Source: JAENVU01 sp963765075
GTDB lineage: Bacteria; Actinomycetota; Acidimicrobiia; IMCC26256; JAENVU01
Assembly (NCBI GenBank): GCA_963765075.1
Contig: CAVXVA010000008.1
Span: 372,001-436,000 of the forward strand
Direction: 5' to 3'
DNA: 64,000 nt
The translations under genes and the position numbers were made by a program. Below the pieces are notes generated by a model, which was not told the DNA's origin, made no database searches, and saw only the letters and a program-made list of their open reading frames with translations. Positions 37,303 through 46,168 of this stretch are shown piece after piece. The stretch's first letter is position 1. Each line of letters begins with the position of its first letter.

Positions 37303-37994
37303 TGCCCGACGTGAACGAGGTGCGGGTGCTCGTATGCGATGACGAGCCCCAGATCCGACGCGCGCTCGGTGTCAATCTGCGTGCCCGCGGGTATGTGGTC
37401 GATCTGGCCGAGACAGGGGAGCAGGCGCTCGAGCTCGCGGCGCGTCATCACCCGGATGTGGTGGTGCTGGACCTCGGCTTGCCCGACATCGACGGCGTCG
37501 ACGTCATCCGCGGACTCCGAGGCTGGAGCGAGGTCCCGATCATCGTGCTGTCGGTGCGCGAGGCCGAGCCCGACAAGGTCGCCGCACTCGATGCCGGCGC
37601 GGATGACTACGTGACCAAGCCGTTCGGTATGGACGAGCTGCTCGCACGCCTGCGGGCGGCGATTCGGCGGGCGACTCCGGCCGAGGAGTCGGCCACGGTC
37701 GCCACCGATGCGTTCTCTATTGATCTGGTGTCCAAGAAGGTGCGCGACTCCTGCGGCGACGAAGTGCGCCTGACGCCGACCGAGTGGCAGATCATCGAGG
37801 TGCTCGTACGGCACGCCGGCAAGCTCGTGCCCCAGCCTCAGCTGCTGCACGAGGTCTGGGGTCCGGAGTACGAGAAGGAGACCAACTATCTCCGGGTGTT
37901 CATGGCCCAAATTCGCCGCAAGTTGGAACCGAACCCGTCACAGCCCCGCTACTTCATCACCGAGCCGGGGATGGGGTATCGCTTCGAACTGTGA
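37299..37994 (+). CDS. kdpE: Response regulator KdpE (OmpR family)
   Basis: 231 residues from ATG 37299; the second ATG at 37302 is equally possible. The receiver domain has the acidic pair CDDEPQ, the phospho-acceptor Asp58 in VVLDLGLPD, the Ser/Thr in IIVLSVREAE and the Lys in DDYVTKPFG. The C-terminal winged helix shows LTPTEWQIIEVLVRHAGKLV and TNYLRVFMAQIRRKLE. It activates the kdp operon upstream. Unlike the other kdp genes its frame is intact. The stop abuts that of the convergent DedA gene. Confidence 0.95.
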   Translation: MMPDVNEVRVLVCDDEPQIRRALGVNLRARGYVVDLAETGEQALELAARHHPDVVVLDLGLPDIDGVDVIRGLRGWSEVPIIVLSVREAEPDKVAALDAGADDYVTKPFGMDELLARLRAAIRRATPAEESATVATDAFSIDLVSKKVRDSCGDEVRLTPTEWQIIEVLVRHAGKLVPQPQLLHEVWGPEYEKETNYLRVFMAQIRRKLEPNPSQPRYFITEPGMGYRFEL

Positions 37995-38624
37995 TTACTG
38001 GCCCGCCTGTTTCCGCTTGTGCTTGCGGTACTCGAGGAACGGTGGGATGAGCGAGAGCAGGATGACTGCACCGATGATCGGGAGCAGGTACTTGTCGATG
38101 TTGTCGGCGCCGATCTGCGAGCCCAGGAAATAGCCGAGCAGCGTCACGCCGACCGCCCAGAGGAACCCGCCCGCAATGTTGTACACGAGGAACGTGCGGT
38201 AGGGCATGGCCCCCACGCCGGCCAAGATGGGAGCAAAGGTCCGGACGACGGGAACGAAGCGTGCCATCACGATGGTCTTGGCGCCGTGCTCCTCGAAGAA
38301 GGCGTTGGCCTTCTCCACGTGCTCCTGCTTGAACAGGCGGGAGTTCGGGCGTTTGAAGATCGAGGGACCGACCCGCTTGCCGAAGGCGTAGCCCACTTGG
38401 TCGCCGGCGACGGCGGCGATGAAGCATCCGATCAGGATCACCCAGATGTTGAGGCTGTCCGGCCGTGACGCGAAGAGGCCCGCCGTGAAGAGGAGCGAGT
38501 CGCCGGGGAGGAAGAACCCGATCAGCAGCCCGGACTCGGCGAAAATGATGAGAATGAGACCAATTGTTCCGAATGATCGAAGCAGCTGCTGGGGGTCGAT
38601 GGAGTCGGTGATACTGGCAAGCAT
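37995..38624 (-). CDS. DedA (VTT/SNARE-associated) family membrane protein
   Basis: 209 residues with 4-5 hydrophobic segments. Family marks are ESGLLIGFFLPGDSLLFTAG near the N-terminus, AAVAGDQVGYAFGKRVG, and the conserved F-x-R-x-(V/F)-P-x-x-R block in VMARFVPVVRTFAPILAGVG, followed by GGFLWAVGVTLLGYFLG. DedA proteins are linked to undecaprenyl-phosphate or phosphatidylethanolamine flipping and to membrane energetics. It is divergent from topA and converges tail to tail with kdpE. Confidence 0.9.
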   Translation of the reverse strand: MLASITDSIDPQQLLRSFGTIGLILIIFAESGLLIGFFLPGDSLLFTAGLFASRPDSLNIWVILIGCFIAAVAGDQVGYAFGKRVGPSIFKRPNSRLFKQEHVEKANAFFEEHGAKTIVMARFVPVVRTFAPILAGVGAMPYRTFLVYNIAGGFLWAVGVTLLGYFLGSQIGADNIDKYLLPIIGAVILLSLIPPFLEYRKHKRKQAGQ

Positions 38625-38709
38625 CAGGGCACACTAGAGCGGGGATCCGGGCGTACCGGGTCCAGCGGGCGCTACGTTCGGCCCGTCCCTTGTTCCATTC
38701 ACAGAAAAT

Positions 38710-41454
38710 TTGGCCGTGCCGAAGTCGCTGGTGATCGTCGAATCCAAGACCAAAGCCGACACGATCGGTCGCTTTCTCGGCGATGATTTCACCGTCTTGG
38801 CCAGCTTCGGCCACGTCCGTGACCTGCCTCGGAAGGGCCTCGGCGTCGACGTCGACGATCACTTCAGGCTCGAGTACGCCCCACCGGAGGGGCGAGCCAA
38901 GGACGTTGTCTCCACGCTGCGCAAGGCGATGAAGAACGCCGACGAGCTGTACCTCGCGACGGATGAGGATCGCGAGGGAGAGGCCATCGCCTGGCATCTC
39001 ATCGAGGTCCTGAAGCCGAAGACGTCGGTGAAGCGAATGGTGTTCCACGAGATCACCAGGGAGGCCATCGACGCGGCGATCGCCAACCCGCGCGAGCTCG
39101 ACATGAAGCTCGTGGAGGCGCAGGAAGGCCGGCGGACGCTCGATCGGCTCGTCGGGTACGAGGTCTCACCGGTGCTGTGGCGTCGAGTGGGCGGTGCTCG
39201 CTCCGCCGGTCGGGTGCAAAGCGTTGCCGTGCGACTCGTCGTCGAGCGCGAACGCGAGCGGATGGCGTTCCGTACTGCCGAGTTCTGGGATCTCGACGGC
39301 CGGTTCGCGGCGCGCGGTACCGAGTTCTCGGCGCGGCTGGTCGAGCTCGACGGGCGCCGGGTGGCGACGGGTCGTGATTTCGATCCCGCCACCGGCCTGC
39401 TTGCACCGGATGCCGTGGCGGCGCACCTGCTCGAAGACGGCGCCCGTGCGCTGGCGGGTCGGCTCGCGGATTCGGCGTTTCAGGTGCGCCACGTCGAGGC
39501 CAAAGACTTCACCGAGCGCCCGAAACCGCCGTTCAAGACCACGACCATGCAGCAAGAGGCCGGCAACAAACTGCGGTTCAGCGCCGGTCGCACGATGTCG
39601 GTCGCGCAGGGTCTCTACGAGCGTGGCTACATCACGTATATGCGGACCGACTCGATCAGTCTCTCGAATCAAGCGGTCGACGCGGCTCGGGCCCAGATCG
39701 TGGAGCGGTTCGGCCAGGCCTACCTCCCGCCGGCGCCGCGGTCCTACGCGAACACGACGAAGAACGCGCAAGAAGCCCACGAAGCGATCCGCCCGGCGGG
39801 TGCGCGCTTTCGGACTCCGGAAGCGGTGCGGTCCGAACTCTCACGCGACGAACTCGCGCTGTACGAGCTGATCTGGATGCGCACCGTGGCCAGCCAGATG
39901 ACCGACGCGCGTGGGCGCCGGGTCACGATCCGGCTCGGGGGGACGTCGAGCGCCGGCGAAGATGCGGTGTTCCGCGCCTCGGGGAAGTCGTACGAGTTCC
40001 TCGGCTTTCGCATGGCCTACGTCGACGTGTCCGACGATCCGAGCGCGGCCGACGAAGACGAGGCGGTGCTTCCCGCCGTCGGCGAAGGCGAGGGAGTGGC
40101 CTGCAACGCGTTGGACGCGAACGGCCACACCACCCAACCTCCGGCCCGCTACACCGAAGCCACCCTGGTCAAGGTGCTCGAAGACTCCGGCATCGGTCGC
40201 CCGTCGACCTACGCGTCGATCATCAACACCATCACGAGCGAACGCGGGTACGTGTGGAAGAAGGGCAACGCACTGGTGCCGTCGTGGACGGCCTTCGCCA
40301 AGACGCAGTTGCTCGAGCGCTATTTCGCCCATCTCGTCGACTACTCGTTCACCGCGACGATGGAAGAAGCACTCGACGCCGTCGCGCGCGGCGAAGGCGA
40401 GTCCGAGAAGTGGCTGCACTCCTTCTACTTCGGCAACGGCACTGCGGGGCTCCGCGAACTCGTGTCCGAGGACAACCTCGCGCAGATCAACATGAGCGAG
40501 GTCAACAAGGTCCTGATCGGTCACGACGACACCGGCGGCGAGTACGTCGTGCGCGTCTGGAACACCGGCGAGTCGCTGCATCACGGCGATGAGAAGTGTC
40601 CGCTGCCGGCCGATCTGCCTCCTGACGAACTCACCGTCGAACGATGTGCCGAGTTGATCGCAAAGGGCGCGGCCGGGCCGCGCGAACTCGGCACCGATCC
40701 GGCGACCGGTTTGACGGTGCTCTCGCTGAACGGTCGGTTCGGTCCGTTCGTGCAACTCGGCGTGCTCGAAGACGGCGCGAAGTCGAAGGTCAAGCCGCCC
40801 CGCGCCTCGCTGTTCAAGAGCATGGATCCGGAGACGGTCGATCTCGAAGCCGCGCTGAAGCTGCTCGCGTTGCCGCGGATCGTGGGTGCCGATACCGAAG
40901 GCAACGAGATCACCGCGCAGAACGGTCGCTACGGCCCGTATCTCAAGAAGGGCACGGACAGCCGGAGTCTCGAGGCCGAAGATCAGATCTTCACCTGCAC
41001 GTTGGAACAGGCGGAAGCGATTTTCGCCCAACCCAAACGCGGCCGCGGCCAAACCGCGAAGCCGCCGCTCGCCGAGTTGGGCGAGAGCCCCGACACCGGC
41101 AAGCCCATCCGGGTGCTCGACGGTCGATTCGGTCCGTACGTGACCGACGGGGCTACCAACGCGACGATCCGACGCGGCCTGGATCCGGAGACGATCACGT
41201 TCGAGGACGCACTCGACCTGTTGCGCGAGCGCGCGGCGAAGGGCCCGTCGACCAAGGCCAAGAAGACCGCCAAGAAAACTACGAAGAAGACCGCCAAGAA
41301 GACCACGAAGAAGCCGGCGAAGAAGCCGGCGAAGGATCCGCTGACCGGAACGACTCGCGTGGTGAAGAAGGGTCAGAGTTCGGTGGCGAAGAAGGCGGCG
41401 GCGAAGAAGGCGGCGTCGGTCGAGGCACTCGGTAGCGGTGACGCCCCCTTCTGA
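38710..41454 (+). CDS. topA: DNA topoisomerase I (type IA)
   Basis: 914 residues from TTG 38710 (LAVPKSLVIVESKTKADTIG); GTG 38716 is a possible start two codons later. The TOPRIM domain has ESKTKAD and the Asp triad LATDEDREGEAIAWHL. The catalytic tyrosine is in GYITYMRTDSIS. The C-terminus lacks the four-Cys zinc ribbons of E. coli TopA and instead carries three Toprim_C_rpt-type repeats (LNGRFGPFVQLG, QNGRYGPYLKKG, LDGRFGPYVTDG), as in other actinobacteria, then a lysine/alanine/threonine-rich tail (from about 41250) of the kind shown in mycobacteria to aid DNA relaxation. Its 3' end overlaps the MFS gene by 17 bp. Confidence 0.96.
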   Translation: MAVPKSLVIVESKTKADTIGRFLGDDFTVLASFGHVRDLPRKGLGVDVDDHFRLEYAPPEGRAKDVVSTLRKAMKNADELYLATDEDREGEAIAWHLIEVLKPKTSVKRMVFHEITREAIDAAIANPRELDMKLVEAQEGRRTLDRLVGYEVSPVLWRRVGGARSAGRVQSVAVRLVVERERERMAFRTAEFWDLDGRFAARGTEFSARLVELDGRRVATGRDFDPATGLLAPDAVAAHLLEDGARALAGRLADSAFQVRHVEAKDFTERPKPPFKTTTMQQEAGNKLRFSAGRTMSVAQGLYERGYITYMRTDSISLSNQAVDAARAQIVERFGQAYLPPAPRSYANTTKNAQEAHEAIRPAGARFRTPEAVRSELSRDELALYELIWMRTVASQMTDARGRRVTIRLGGTSSAGEDAVFRASGKSYEFLGFRMAYVDVSDDPSAADEDEAVLPAVGEGEGVACNALDANGHTTQPPARYTEATLVKVLEDSGIGRPSTYASIINTITSERGYVWKKGNALVPSWTAFAKTQLLERYFAHLVDYSFTATMEEALDAVARGEGESEKWLHSFYFGNGTAGLRELVSEDNLAQINMSEVNKVLIGHDDTGGEYVVRVWNTGESLHHGDEKCPLPADLPPDELTVERCAELIAKGAAGPRELGTDPATGLTVLSLNGRFGPFVQLGVLEDGAKSKVKPPRASLFKSMDPETVDLEAALKLLALPRIVGADTEGNEITAQNGRYGPYLKKGTDSRSLEAEDQIFTCTLEQAEAIFAQPKRGRGQTAKPPLAELGESPDTGKPIRVLDGRFGPYVTDGATNATIRRGLDPETITFEDALDLLRERAAKGPSTKAKKTAKKTTKKTAKKTTKKPAKKPAKDPLTGTTRVVKKGQSSVAKKAAAKKAASVEALGSGDAPF

Positions 41455-42980
41455 GTCGGGCGGGTCGTTGCCGGACCGCCGGCCTGGCGCAGACCCCGCA
41501 CCGTTCATTCCGAGCGCCGGCGAGGAGACCCCCGTCCCGCCGGAGTCGTTCCGACTCTTCGGATCGAAGCCGTTCTTGCGGCTCTGGATCGCGCAGGTGT
41601 TCTCGAGTCTGGGGGACTGGGTCGGGTTCGTTGCCATCCTCGGTATCACCAAGACCCTGACCACCGGAAACGCGAGTTATGCAATCGCGATCAGTCTGGT
41701 CATGGTGGCGAGAATGCTCCCCGGTTTCTTCCTCGCCACCGTGGGGGGTGTCATTGTCGACCGGTTCGATCGGCGCAAGGTCATGGTGCTCTGCGACCTG
41801 GGTCGGGCCGCGCTCATCTGCACCTTGCCGTTCGTGACGAGCTTGTGGCAGCTCGTCGTGGTGTCGTTCTTCATCGAGATCATGACCTTGTTGTGGGGGC
41901 CGGCCAAGGACGCATCCGTCCCGCATTTCGTGCCCGAGGAAAACCTGGCGTCCGCCAACACGTTGTCGCTCGTCGCGTCCGTACGGCACGCTTCCGTTAG
42001 GTGCCGCGATCGCGGCCGCGCTCGCAGTCGTCGCGACGTGGCTCGGCGGGTTCGACGCGTTGAAATCGCTGAAGGTCGATCGAGACGTCGTGGCGTTGTG
42101 GTTCGACGCGCTCACCTACGTCACGTCGGCCTTGATCGTCCTGCGCCTGCCGATTCCGAAGCCGACCCGCCACGTGAGCCAGAAGATCGATTTCGCATCG
42201 AGTGTGCGCGAAATCAAGGAGGGCGTGGCCTACATGCGCTCGGCGCCGTTCAGCCGGGCCGTGATCCTCGGCCTCGGTGGAGCCATTATCGGTGCCGGCG
42301 CGATCGTGCCGCTCGGCATCGTGTTCGCGACCGACGTGCTCGGATCGAGTGCGCAATATGGAGTGATGCTCCTGGCGCTGGGGATCGGCGCGGCGGTCGG
42401 GCTCTTTGGGATCCTGGCGTTTCAGAAGCGGTTGCCCCGGCCGCTGGTGTTCCAATGGGCGTTGATCGGCAGCGGCGGGTTCCTCATCGGCGCGGTGTCG
42501 TTCAACGTCGCCGGGATCACCGCGTTGCTCATCGCGGCCTTCGGCGCGTGCGCGGCGAGCGCCTACGTCACCGGGTTCACCATGATCCAGGAGACAGTCA
42601 GTGACGAGTTGCGGGGGCGGACGTTCGCGACGATCTATGCGGTGATCCGTCTGTGCCTGCTGTTGTCGCTGACGATCTCGCCGCTGCTGTCGGGCCTCGT
42701 CGATTGGATCCTCTCCGAGATCAACGGTTCGCAACACATCCAGTTCGGCGGCTTCGGATATTCGTTCCCCGGCGTACGCGTGTCGCTGTGGGCAGGTGGG
42801 TGGTTGACCGTCGCGTCCGGCCTCTATGCCCGCCGACAACTCGCGCGCTTCTCGTCGGGTCATCCGGCCATGGCGGGCATGGCCGCCGACGGTTCGACCC
42901 CGGCGCCGGCGTCGCCGTCATCGGACGATGAGGCAGCCAACCCCGACCCGCCGGAGCACGCGGGGGAGGCAGCATCGTGA
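41438..42980 (+). CDS. MFS transporter (frameshifted)
   Basis: About 510 residues from GTG 41438. The N-terminal half (LRLWIAQVFSSLGDWVGFVA, MVARMLPGFFLATVGGVIVD, RFDRRKVMVLCDLGRAALIC) shows the MFS motif A loop DRFDRRKVM. Near 41985 the frame breaks; the continuation reads TLPLGAAIAAALAVVATWLG and proceeds through six more helices to a Pro/Ala/Ser-rich tail. It belongs to the macrolide-efflux/MFS_3-like group of exporters. The substrate is unknown. The stop overlaps tmk by GTGA. One indel explains the break. Confidence 0.8.
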
Positions 42981-43585
42981 CCGCGCGATTCATCGTGCTC
43001 GAAGGCGGCGACGGTTCGGGGAAGTCGACGCAACGGAGCCGGCTGGTGAGCTGGCTCCGCAGTCAAGGCGTCGACGTGGTCGAGACGGCCGAGCCCGGTG
43101 GCAGCCGGCTGGGCGCCGAGTTGCGCAGGCTGCTCCTCGACGGCGAGGACATTTCCCCGCGGGCCGAGGCGTTGCTGATGGCGGCCGACCGGGCGCAACA
43201 CATCGCCGAGGTGGTCCGTCCGGCTCTGGAGCGGAGCGCATGGGTGGTCAGCGACCGGCACGTGCCGTCGTCGTTGGTGTACCAGGGGATCGTGCGGGGC
43301 CTCGGCGTCGAGGCGATCGCGGCACTTTCGGACTTCGCCACCGACGGCGTGAAGCCCGATCTCGTGGTGATGCTGGATGTCGACGACGCGACCGCGGAGG
43401 TGCGCCGCGCGCCCGAAGCCGACCGGATGGAGCGCGAAGGCGATGCCTTCCACCGGGCGGTGCGTGCCGCATACCGGGACCTCGCCGCGCGGTTCGGGTG
43501 GACGACGGTCGATGGCGGCGGGGCGGCGGACGACGTCGCCCAGCACGTCCGTGAGATCGTGAGGCCGCTCCTCGGAGCCGACTGA
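42977..43585 (+). CDS. tmk: Thymidylate kinase
   Basis: 202 residues from GTG 42977, which overlaps the MFS stop. The P-loop is EGGDGSGKSTQRSRL, the DR(Y/H) motif is VVSDRHVPSSLVYQG (Asp-Arg-His in place of the usual Asp-Arg-Tyr), and the lid region ends DRMEREGDAFHRAVRAAY. It phosphorylates dTMP to dTDP for DNA synthesis. It is followed 24 bp later by holB, the usual bacterial order tmk-holB. Confidence 0.95.
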   Translation: MTARFIVLEGGDGSGKSTQRSRLVSWLRSQGVDVVETAEPGGSRLGAELRRLLLDGEDISPRAEALLMAADRAQHIAEVVRPALERSAWVVSDRHVPSSLVYQGIVRGLGVEAIAALSDFATDGVKPDLVVMLDVDDATAEVRRAPEADRMEREGDAFHRAVRAAYRDLAARFGWTTVDGGGAADDVAQHVREIVRPLLGAD

Positions 43586-43609
43586 GGCCAGACTCCTAGG
43601 ATCAGCGCC

Positions 43610-44605
43610 ATGTGGGAGACGATCGTCGGGCAGGAGCGGGCCGTGGCCACGCTGCAAGGTGCAGTCTCCCGACCGTCGCACGCGTATCTGCTCGTCGGCA
43701 CGCGCAGTTCCGGAGTGATTGATGCGGCCCGGGCGTTCGCGGCGGAGCTGATCGGCGCGCCGGATGACCGAACCCGGATGATGATCGCCAAGGGCGCCCA
43801 CCCCGATGTGGTCGAGTTCGAGCCGACGACGGCGACCTACACGTTGGCGAACGAGATCCGGAGCCCCCGCAGTAACGAGACGGCCCGCCGAGACGCCGCG
43901 CTGCCGCGGGTACTGCCCGAGATCCACAAGGCGCCGCTCGAGGGCGACCGCAAGGTGGTGGTGTTGTGCGATGCGGACCGCATGGAACCGACCGTGGCGA
44001 ATGCGCTGTTGAAGAGCATCGAAGAACCTCCACCTCGCACCATCGTGATGTTGATCACCGACCGACCCGACAGCCTGTTGGCCACGATTCGGTCGCGTTG
44101 CCAGCGCGTGGACTTCGCGTATGCACCACCGCGCCGGAGTGCAGCAGCCGATGCGCTCCGCCAAGGGTTTTCTGGAATCGTCGGCCGGGTCGACGGCCGG
44201 GGCGCCACGACCGTGGCACTGGTCGAGGAACTCGAAGCAGCACTCGACGCCGCGGGTGCTGCGTCCGAGGCGGCGGCGGCCGAGGAACTCGAGACGCTGG
44301 ACGCCGACATCGAACGGCGTGGGTATCAGCCGCGCACCGCGGCCGCGTTGCGAAAGCGCCTGGCCGAGCGCCACAAGCAGGAACTCCGCCGCGCGAAGAC
44401 CGACGCGCTGATCGAAGGGATCAGCGCGATGGAAGAGGTCTACCTGCGGGTCCTCACCGATGATCCAGCTGCCCCGACGGTGCAGCCGGCGCGAGCGTCG
44501 GAGGCGATCGACGCCTGCCGGGCGGCCCGGCAGGCCGACGAGTTCAATCCCAACGTCGGGACCCTGCTCCTGCACTTGGTGTCGCATCTCCCGGCGGTTG
44601 CGTAA
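43610..44605 (+). CDS. holB: DNA polymerase III delta' subunit
   Basis: 331 residues from ATG 43610. It starts WETIVGQERAVATLQGAVS and HAYLLVGTRSSGVIDAARA. The P-loop is degenerate (GTRSSGV, no Lys), as in many delta' proteins, which do not hydrolyse ATP. Sensor 1 is LLKSIEEPPPRTIVMLITD, and the SRC motif is TIRSRCQRVDF. Delta' is part of the clamp loader that opens the beta ring. A C-terminal helical region carries several glutamate-rich helices. The stretch around SPRSNETARRDAALPRVLPE looks slightly unlike the family, without a frame break. Confidence 0.9.
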   Translation: MWETIVGQERAVATLQGAVSRPSHAYLLVGTRSSGVIDAARAFAAELIGAPDDRTRMMIAKGAHPDVVEFEPTTATYTLANEIRSPRSNETARRDAALPRVLPEIHKAPLEGDRKVVVLCDADRMEPTVANALLKSIEEPPPRTIVMLITDRPDSLLATIRSRCQRVDFAYAPPRRSAAADALRQGFSGIVGRVDGRGATTVALVEELEAALDAAGAASEAAAAEELETLDADIERRGYQPRTAAALRKRLAERHKQELRRAKTDALIEGISAMEEVYLRVLTDDPAAPTVQPARASEAIDACRAARQADEFNPNVGTLLLHLVSHLPAVA

Positions 44606-44675
44606 GCGAATCTGTTTCGCTCTGGGTTTCGGTCCGAAGTCCGGGAATCCGCGGCCGGTACACTGCTCCGTCCCC

Positions 44676-44751
44676 GCCGGGATAGCTCAGTCGGTAGAGC
44701 AGCTCACTCGTAATGAGCAGGTCAGGAGTTCGAATCTCCTTCCCGGCTCCA
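44676..44751 (+). tRNA. tRNA-Thr (anticodon CGU), with encoded CCA
   Basis: A 76-nt cloverleaf: acceptor GCCGGGA/TCCCGGC, D arm with AGTCGGTAGAG, anticodon stem GCTCA/TGAGC around loop CTCGTAA (anticodon CGT), T arm with GTTCGAATC, discriminator T and encoded CCA. It reads ACG threonine codons. No direct repeat of its 3' end was found downstream, so there is no sign of integration at it. Confidence 0.96.
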
Positions 44752-44877
44752 CTCCGCCCAAGTTCCGCGGACTCGCGCCAGAGGCCATTCTGCGGCGCCT
44801 TGCAACCGCAGAGCAACCCTGTGGATGGAGGACGCTAGCGTCCGACCTCTCGGGGATCTTCGGAGGATGGACGCCAG

Positions 44878-45879
44878 ATGGTCAGTGTGCGCGCGGCGGT
44901 GATCCAGGGGACTCCAGTGTTCCTCGATCGTGAGGCAACGACAGCGAAGGCGTGTCGCCTCATCCGGGAAGCGGGTGCCGACGGCGCCGGGTTGATTGTC
45001 TTCCCGGAGGCATTCATTCCGACCTACCCCGATTGGGTGTGGCGTCGGACTCCATGGGACGACGGCGAAGCCGATTGGTTCGGTCGTCTCGTCGAGAACT
45101 CCGTGACCGTTCCGAGCGCCACGACCGATGCGATCGCGGGCGCTGCCCGAAACGCGGGTGCGTACGTCGCGATGGGTGTGAATGAACTCGAGCCGAGGGG
45201 CGGGACCCTCTACAACACCCTGCTCTGGTTCGGGCCCGACGGTTCCCTGCTCGGTAAGCATCGCAAGTTGATGCCCACGGGTGGCGAACGTCTTGTCTGG
45301 GGCACCGGCGACGGTTCCGGTCTTCAGGTCTACGAGACACCGTTCGGTCGGATTGGCGGGCTGCTGTGCTGGGAGAACTACATGCCTCTCGCCCGCGCCG
45401 CGCTCTATGCCTTGGGTATCGATATCTACGTCGCGCCAACCTGGGATAACAGCGATGAATGGGTGGCGACGCTGCGCCACATCGCGAAGGAAGGCCAGTG
45501 TTGGGTGCTCGGAGCGACTCCGTGTTTGCGAGGCTCGGACGTCCCGGCAGAGATTCCCGGTCGAGACGAGATCTACGGCGGTGAGGACGATTGGATGTCG
45601 AGAGGGAACAGCACCATTGTCGCACCGGGCGGTGCGATCGTCGCCGGACCCTTGATTGGCGAAGAAGGCGTGGTCGTCGCCGAGCTCGACCTCGCGAGTG
45701 TCCGGCGAGCGAAGCGACAGCTCGACGTCGTCGGGCACTACGCGCGGGCGGACATCTTTCATCTTGACGTCCGGCCCAACCCACGCGGTCCGGTCAGCCA
45801 AACGCAGATAGATGGGTATGGGGAGTCGAGCGGCAACATTGTTCCAACCTCTGGCCTGCCGTCAACCGGAGAGTCGTAG
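44878..45879 (+). CDS. Nitrilase (carbon-nitrogen hydrolase)
   Basis: 333 residues. The catalytic Glu44-Lys130-Cys164 triad lies in FPEAFIPTYP, HRKLMPTGGERLVWG and GGLLCWENYMPLARAAL, the specific form seen in true nitrilases rather than amidases. Length and the C-terminal Leu-Asp-Val/His-Tyr segment (DVVGHYARADIFHLDV) agree. It turns an organic nitrile into the carboxylic acid and ammonia. It stands alone, 126 bp after tRNA-Thr, with no nitrile hydratase or aldoxime dehydratase beside it. The natural substrate is unknown. Confidence 0.9.
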   Translation: MVSVRAAVIQGTPVFLDREATTAKACRLIREAGADGAGLIVFPEAFIPTYPDWVWRRTPWDDGEADWFGRLVENSVTVPSATTDAIAGAARNAGAYVAMGVNELEPRGGTLYNTLLWFGPDGSLLGKHRKLMPTGGERLVWGTGDGSGLQVYETPFGRIGGLLCWENYMPLARAALYALGIDIYVAPTWDNSDEWVATLRHIAKEGQCWVLGATPCLRGSDVPAEIPGRDEIYGGEDDWMSRGNSTIVAPGGAIVAGPLIGEEGVVVAELDLASVRRAKRQLDVVGHYARADIFHLDVRPNPRGPVSQTQIDGYGESSGNIVPTSGLPSTGES

Positions 45880-46082
45880 ACGCTCCTCGTGCCGGCGCGA
45901 GAACGTGGTCCCCACCATGGCGGTCGCCGCTGATTCGCCGGGAAGGTTGCACGGGGTGCAGTACCGGCGTGGGTTCCTTTGCGTAGTGCTCTCTCTCGGG
46001 GACTCGCAGCGAGGTCTCGTCAACCTTGGGCCCGGCAGCTTCAGGAGATAAGTGTGCGTCCTACGCTGAGACGAGCTGGGGG

Positions 46083-46122
46083 TTGCGTCAAGGCCCCGAC
46101 CGCTCGGCTACAACGCTATGAT
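46083..46122 (+). promoter_or_regulatory. Possible promoter in the 289-bp gap before the metalloprotease gene
   Basis: The gap 45880-46168 has no gene. It holds a near-consensus -10 TATGAT at 46117-46122, about 47 bp before the ATG 46169. A TTGCGT at 46083 is too far upstream (28 bp) to be a normal -35, so this is a weak, extended or activator-dependent promoter at best. Confidence 0.25.
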
Positions 46123-46168
46123 CCGCGCTTCGGCGGCACACAGGGCGCCATGATTCGGGGGCCGGGGA

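Noticed and set aside
46083..46122. Strong sigma-70 promoter before the metalloprotease gene
   Set aside because: The -10 is good but the only -35-like hexamer is 28 bp away; kept only as a weak candidate.
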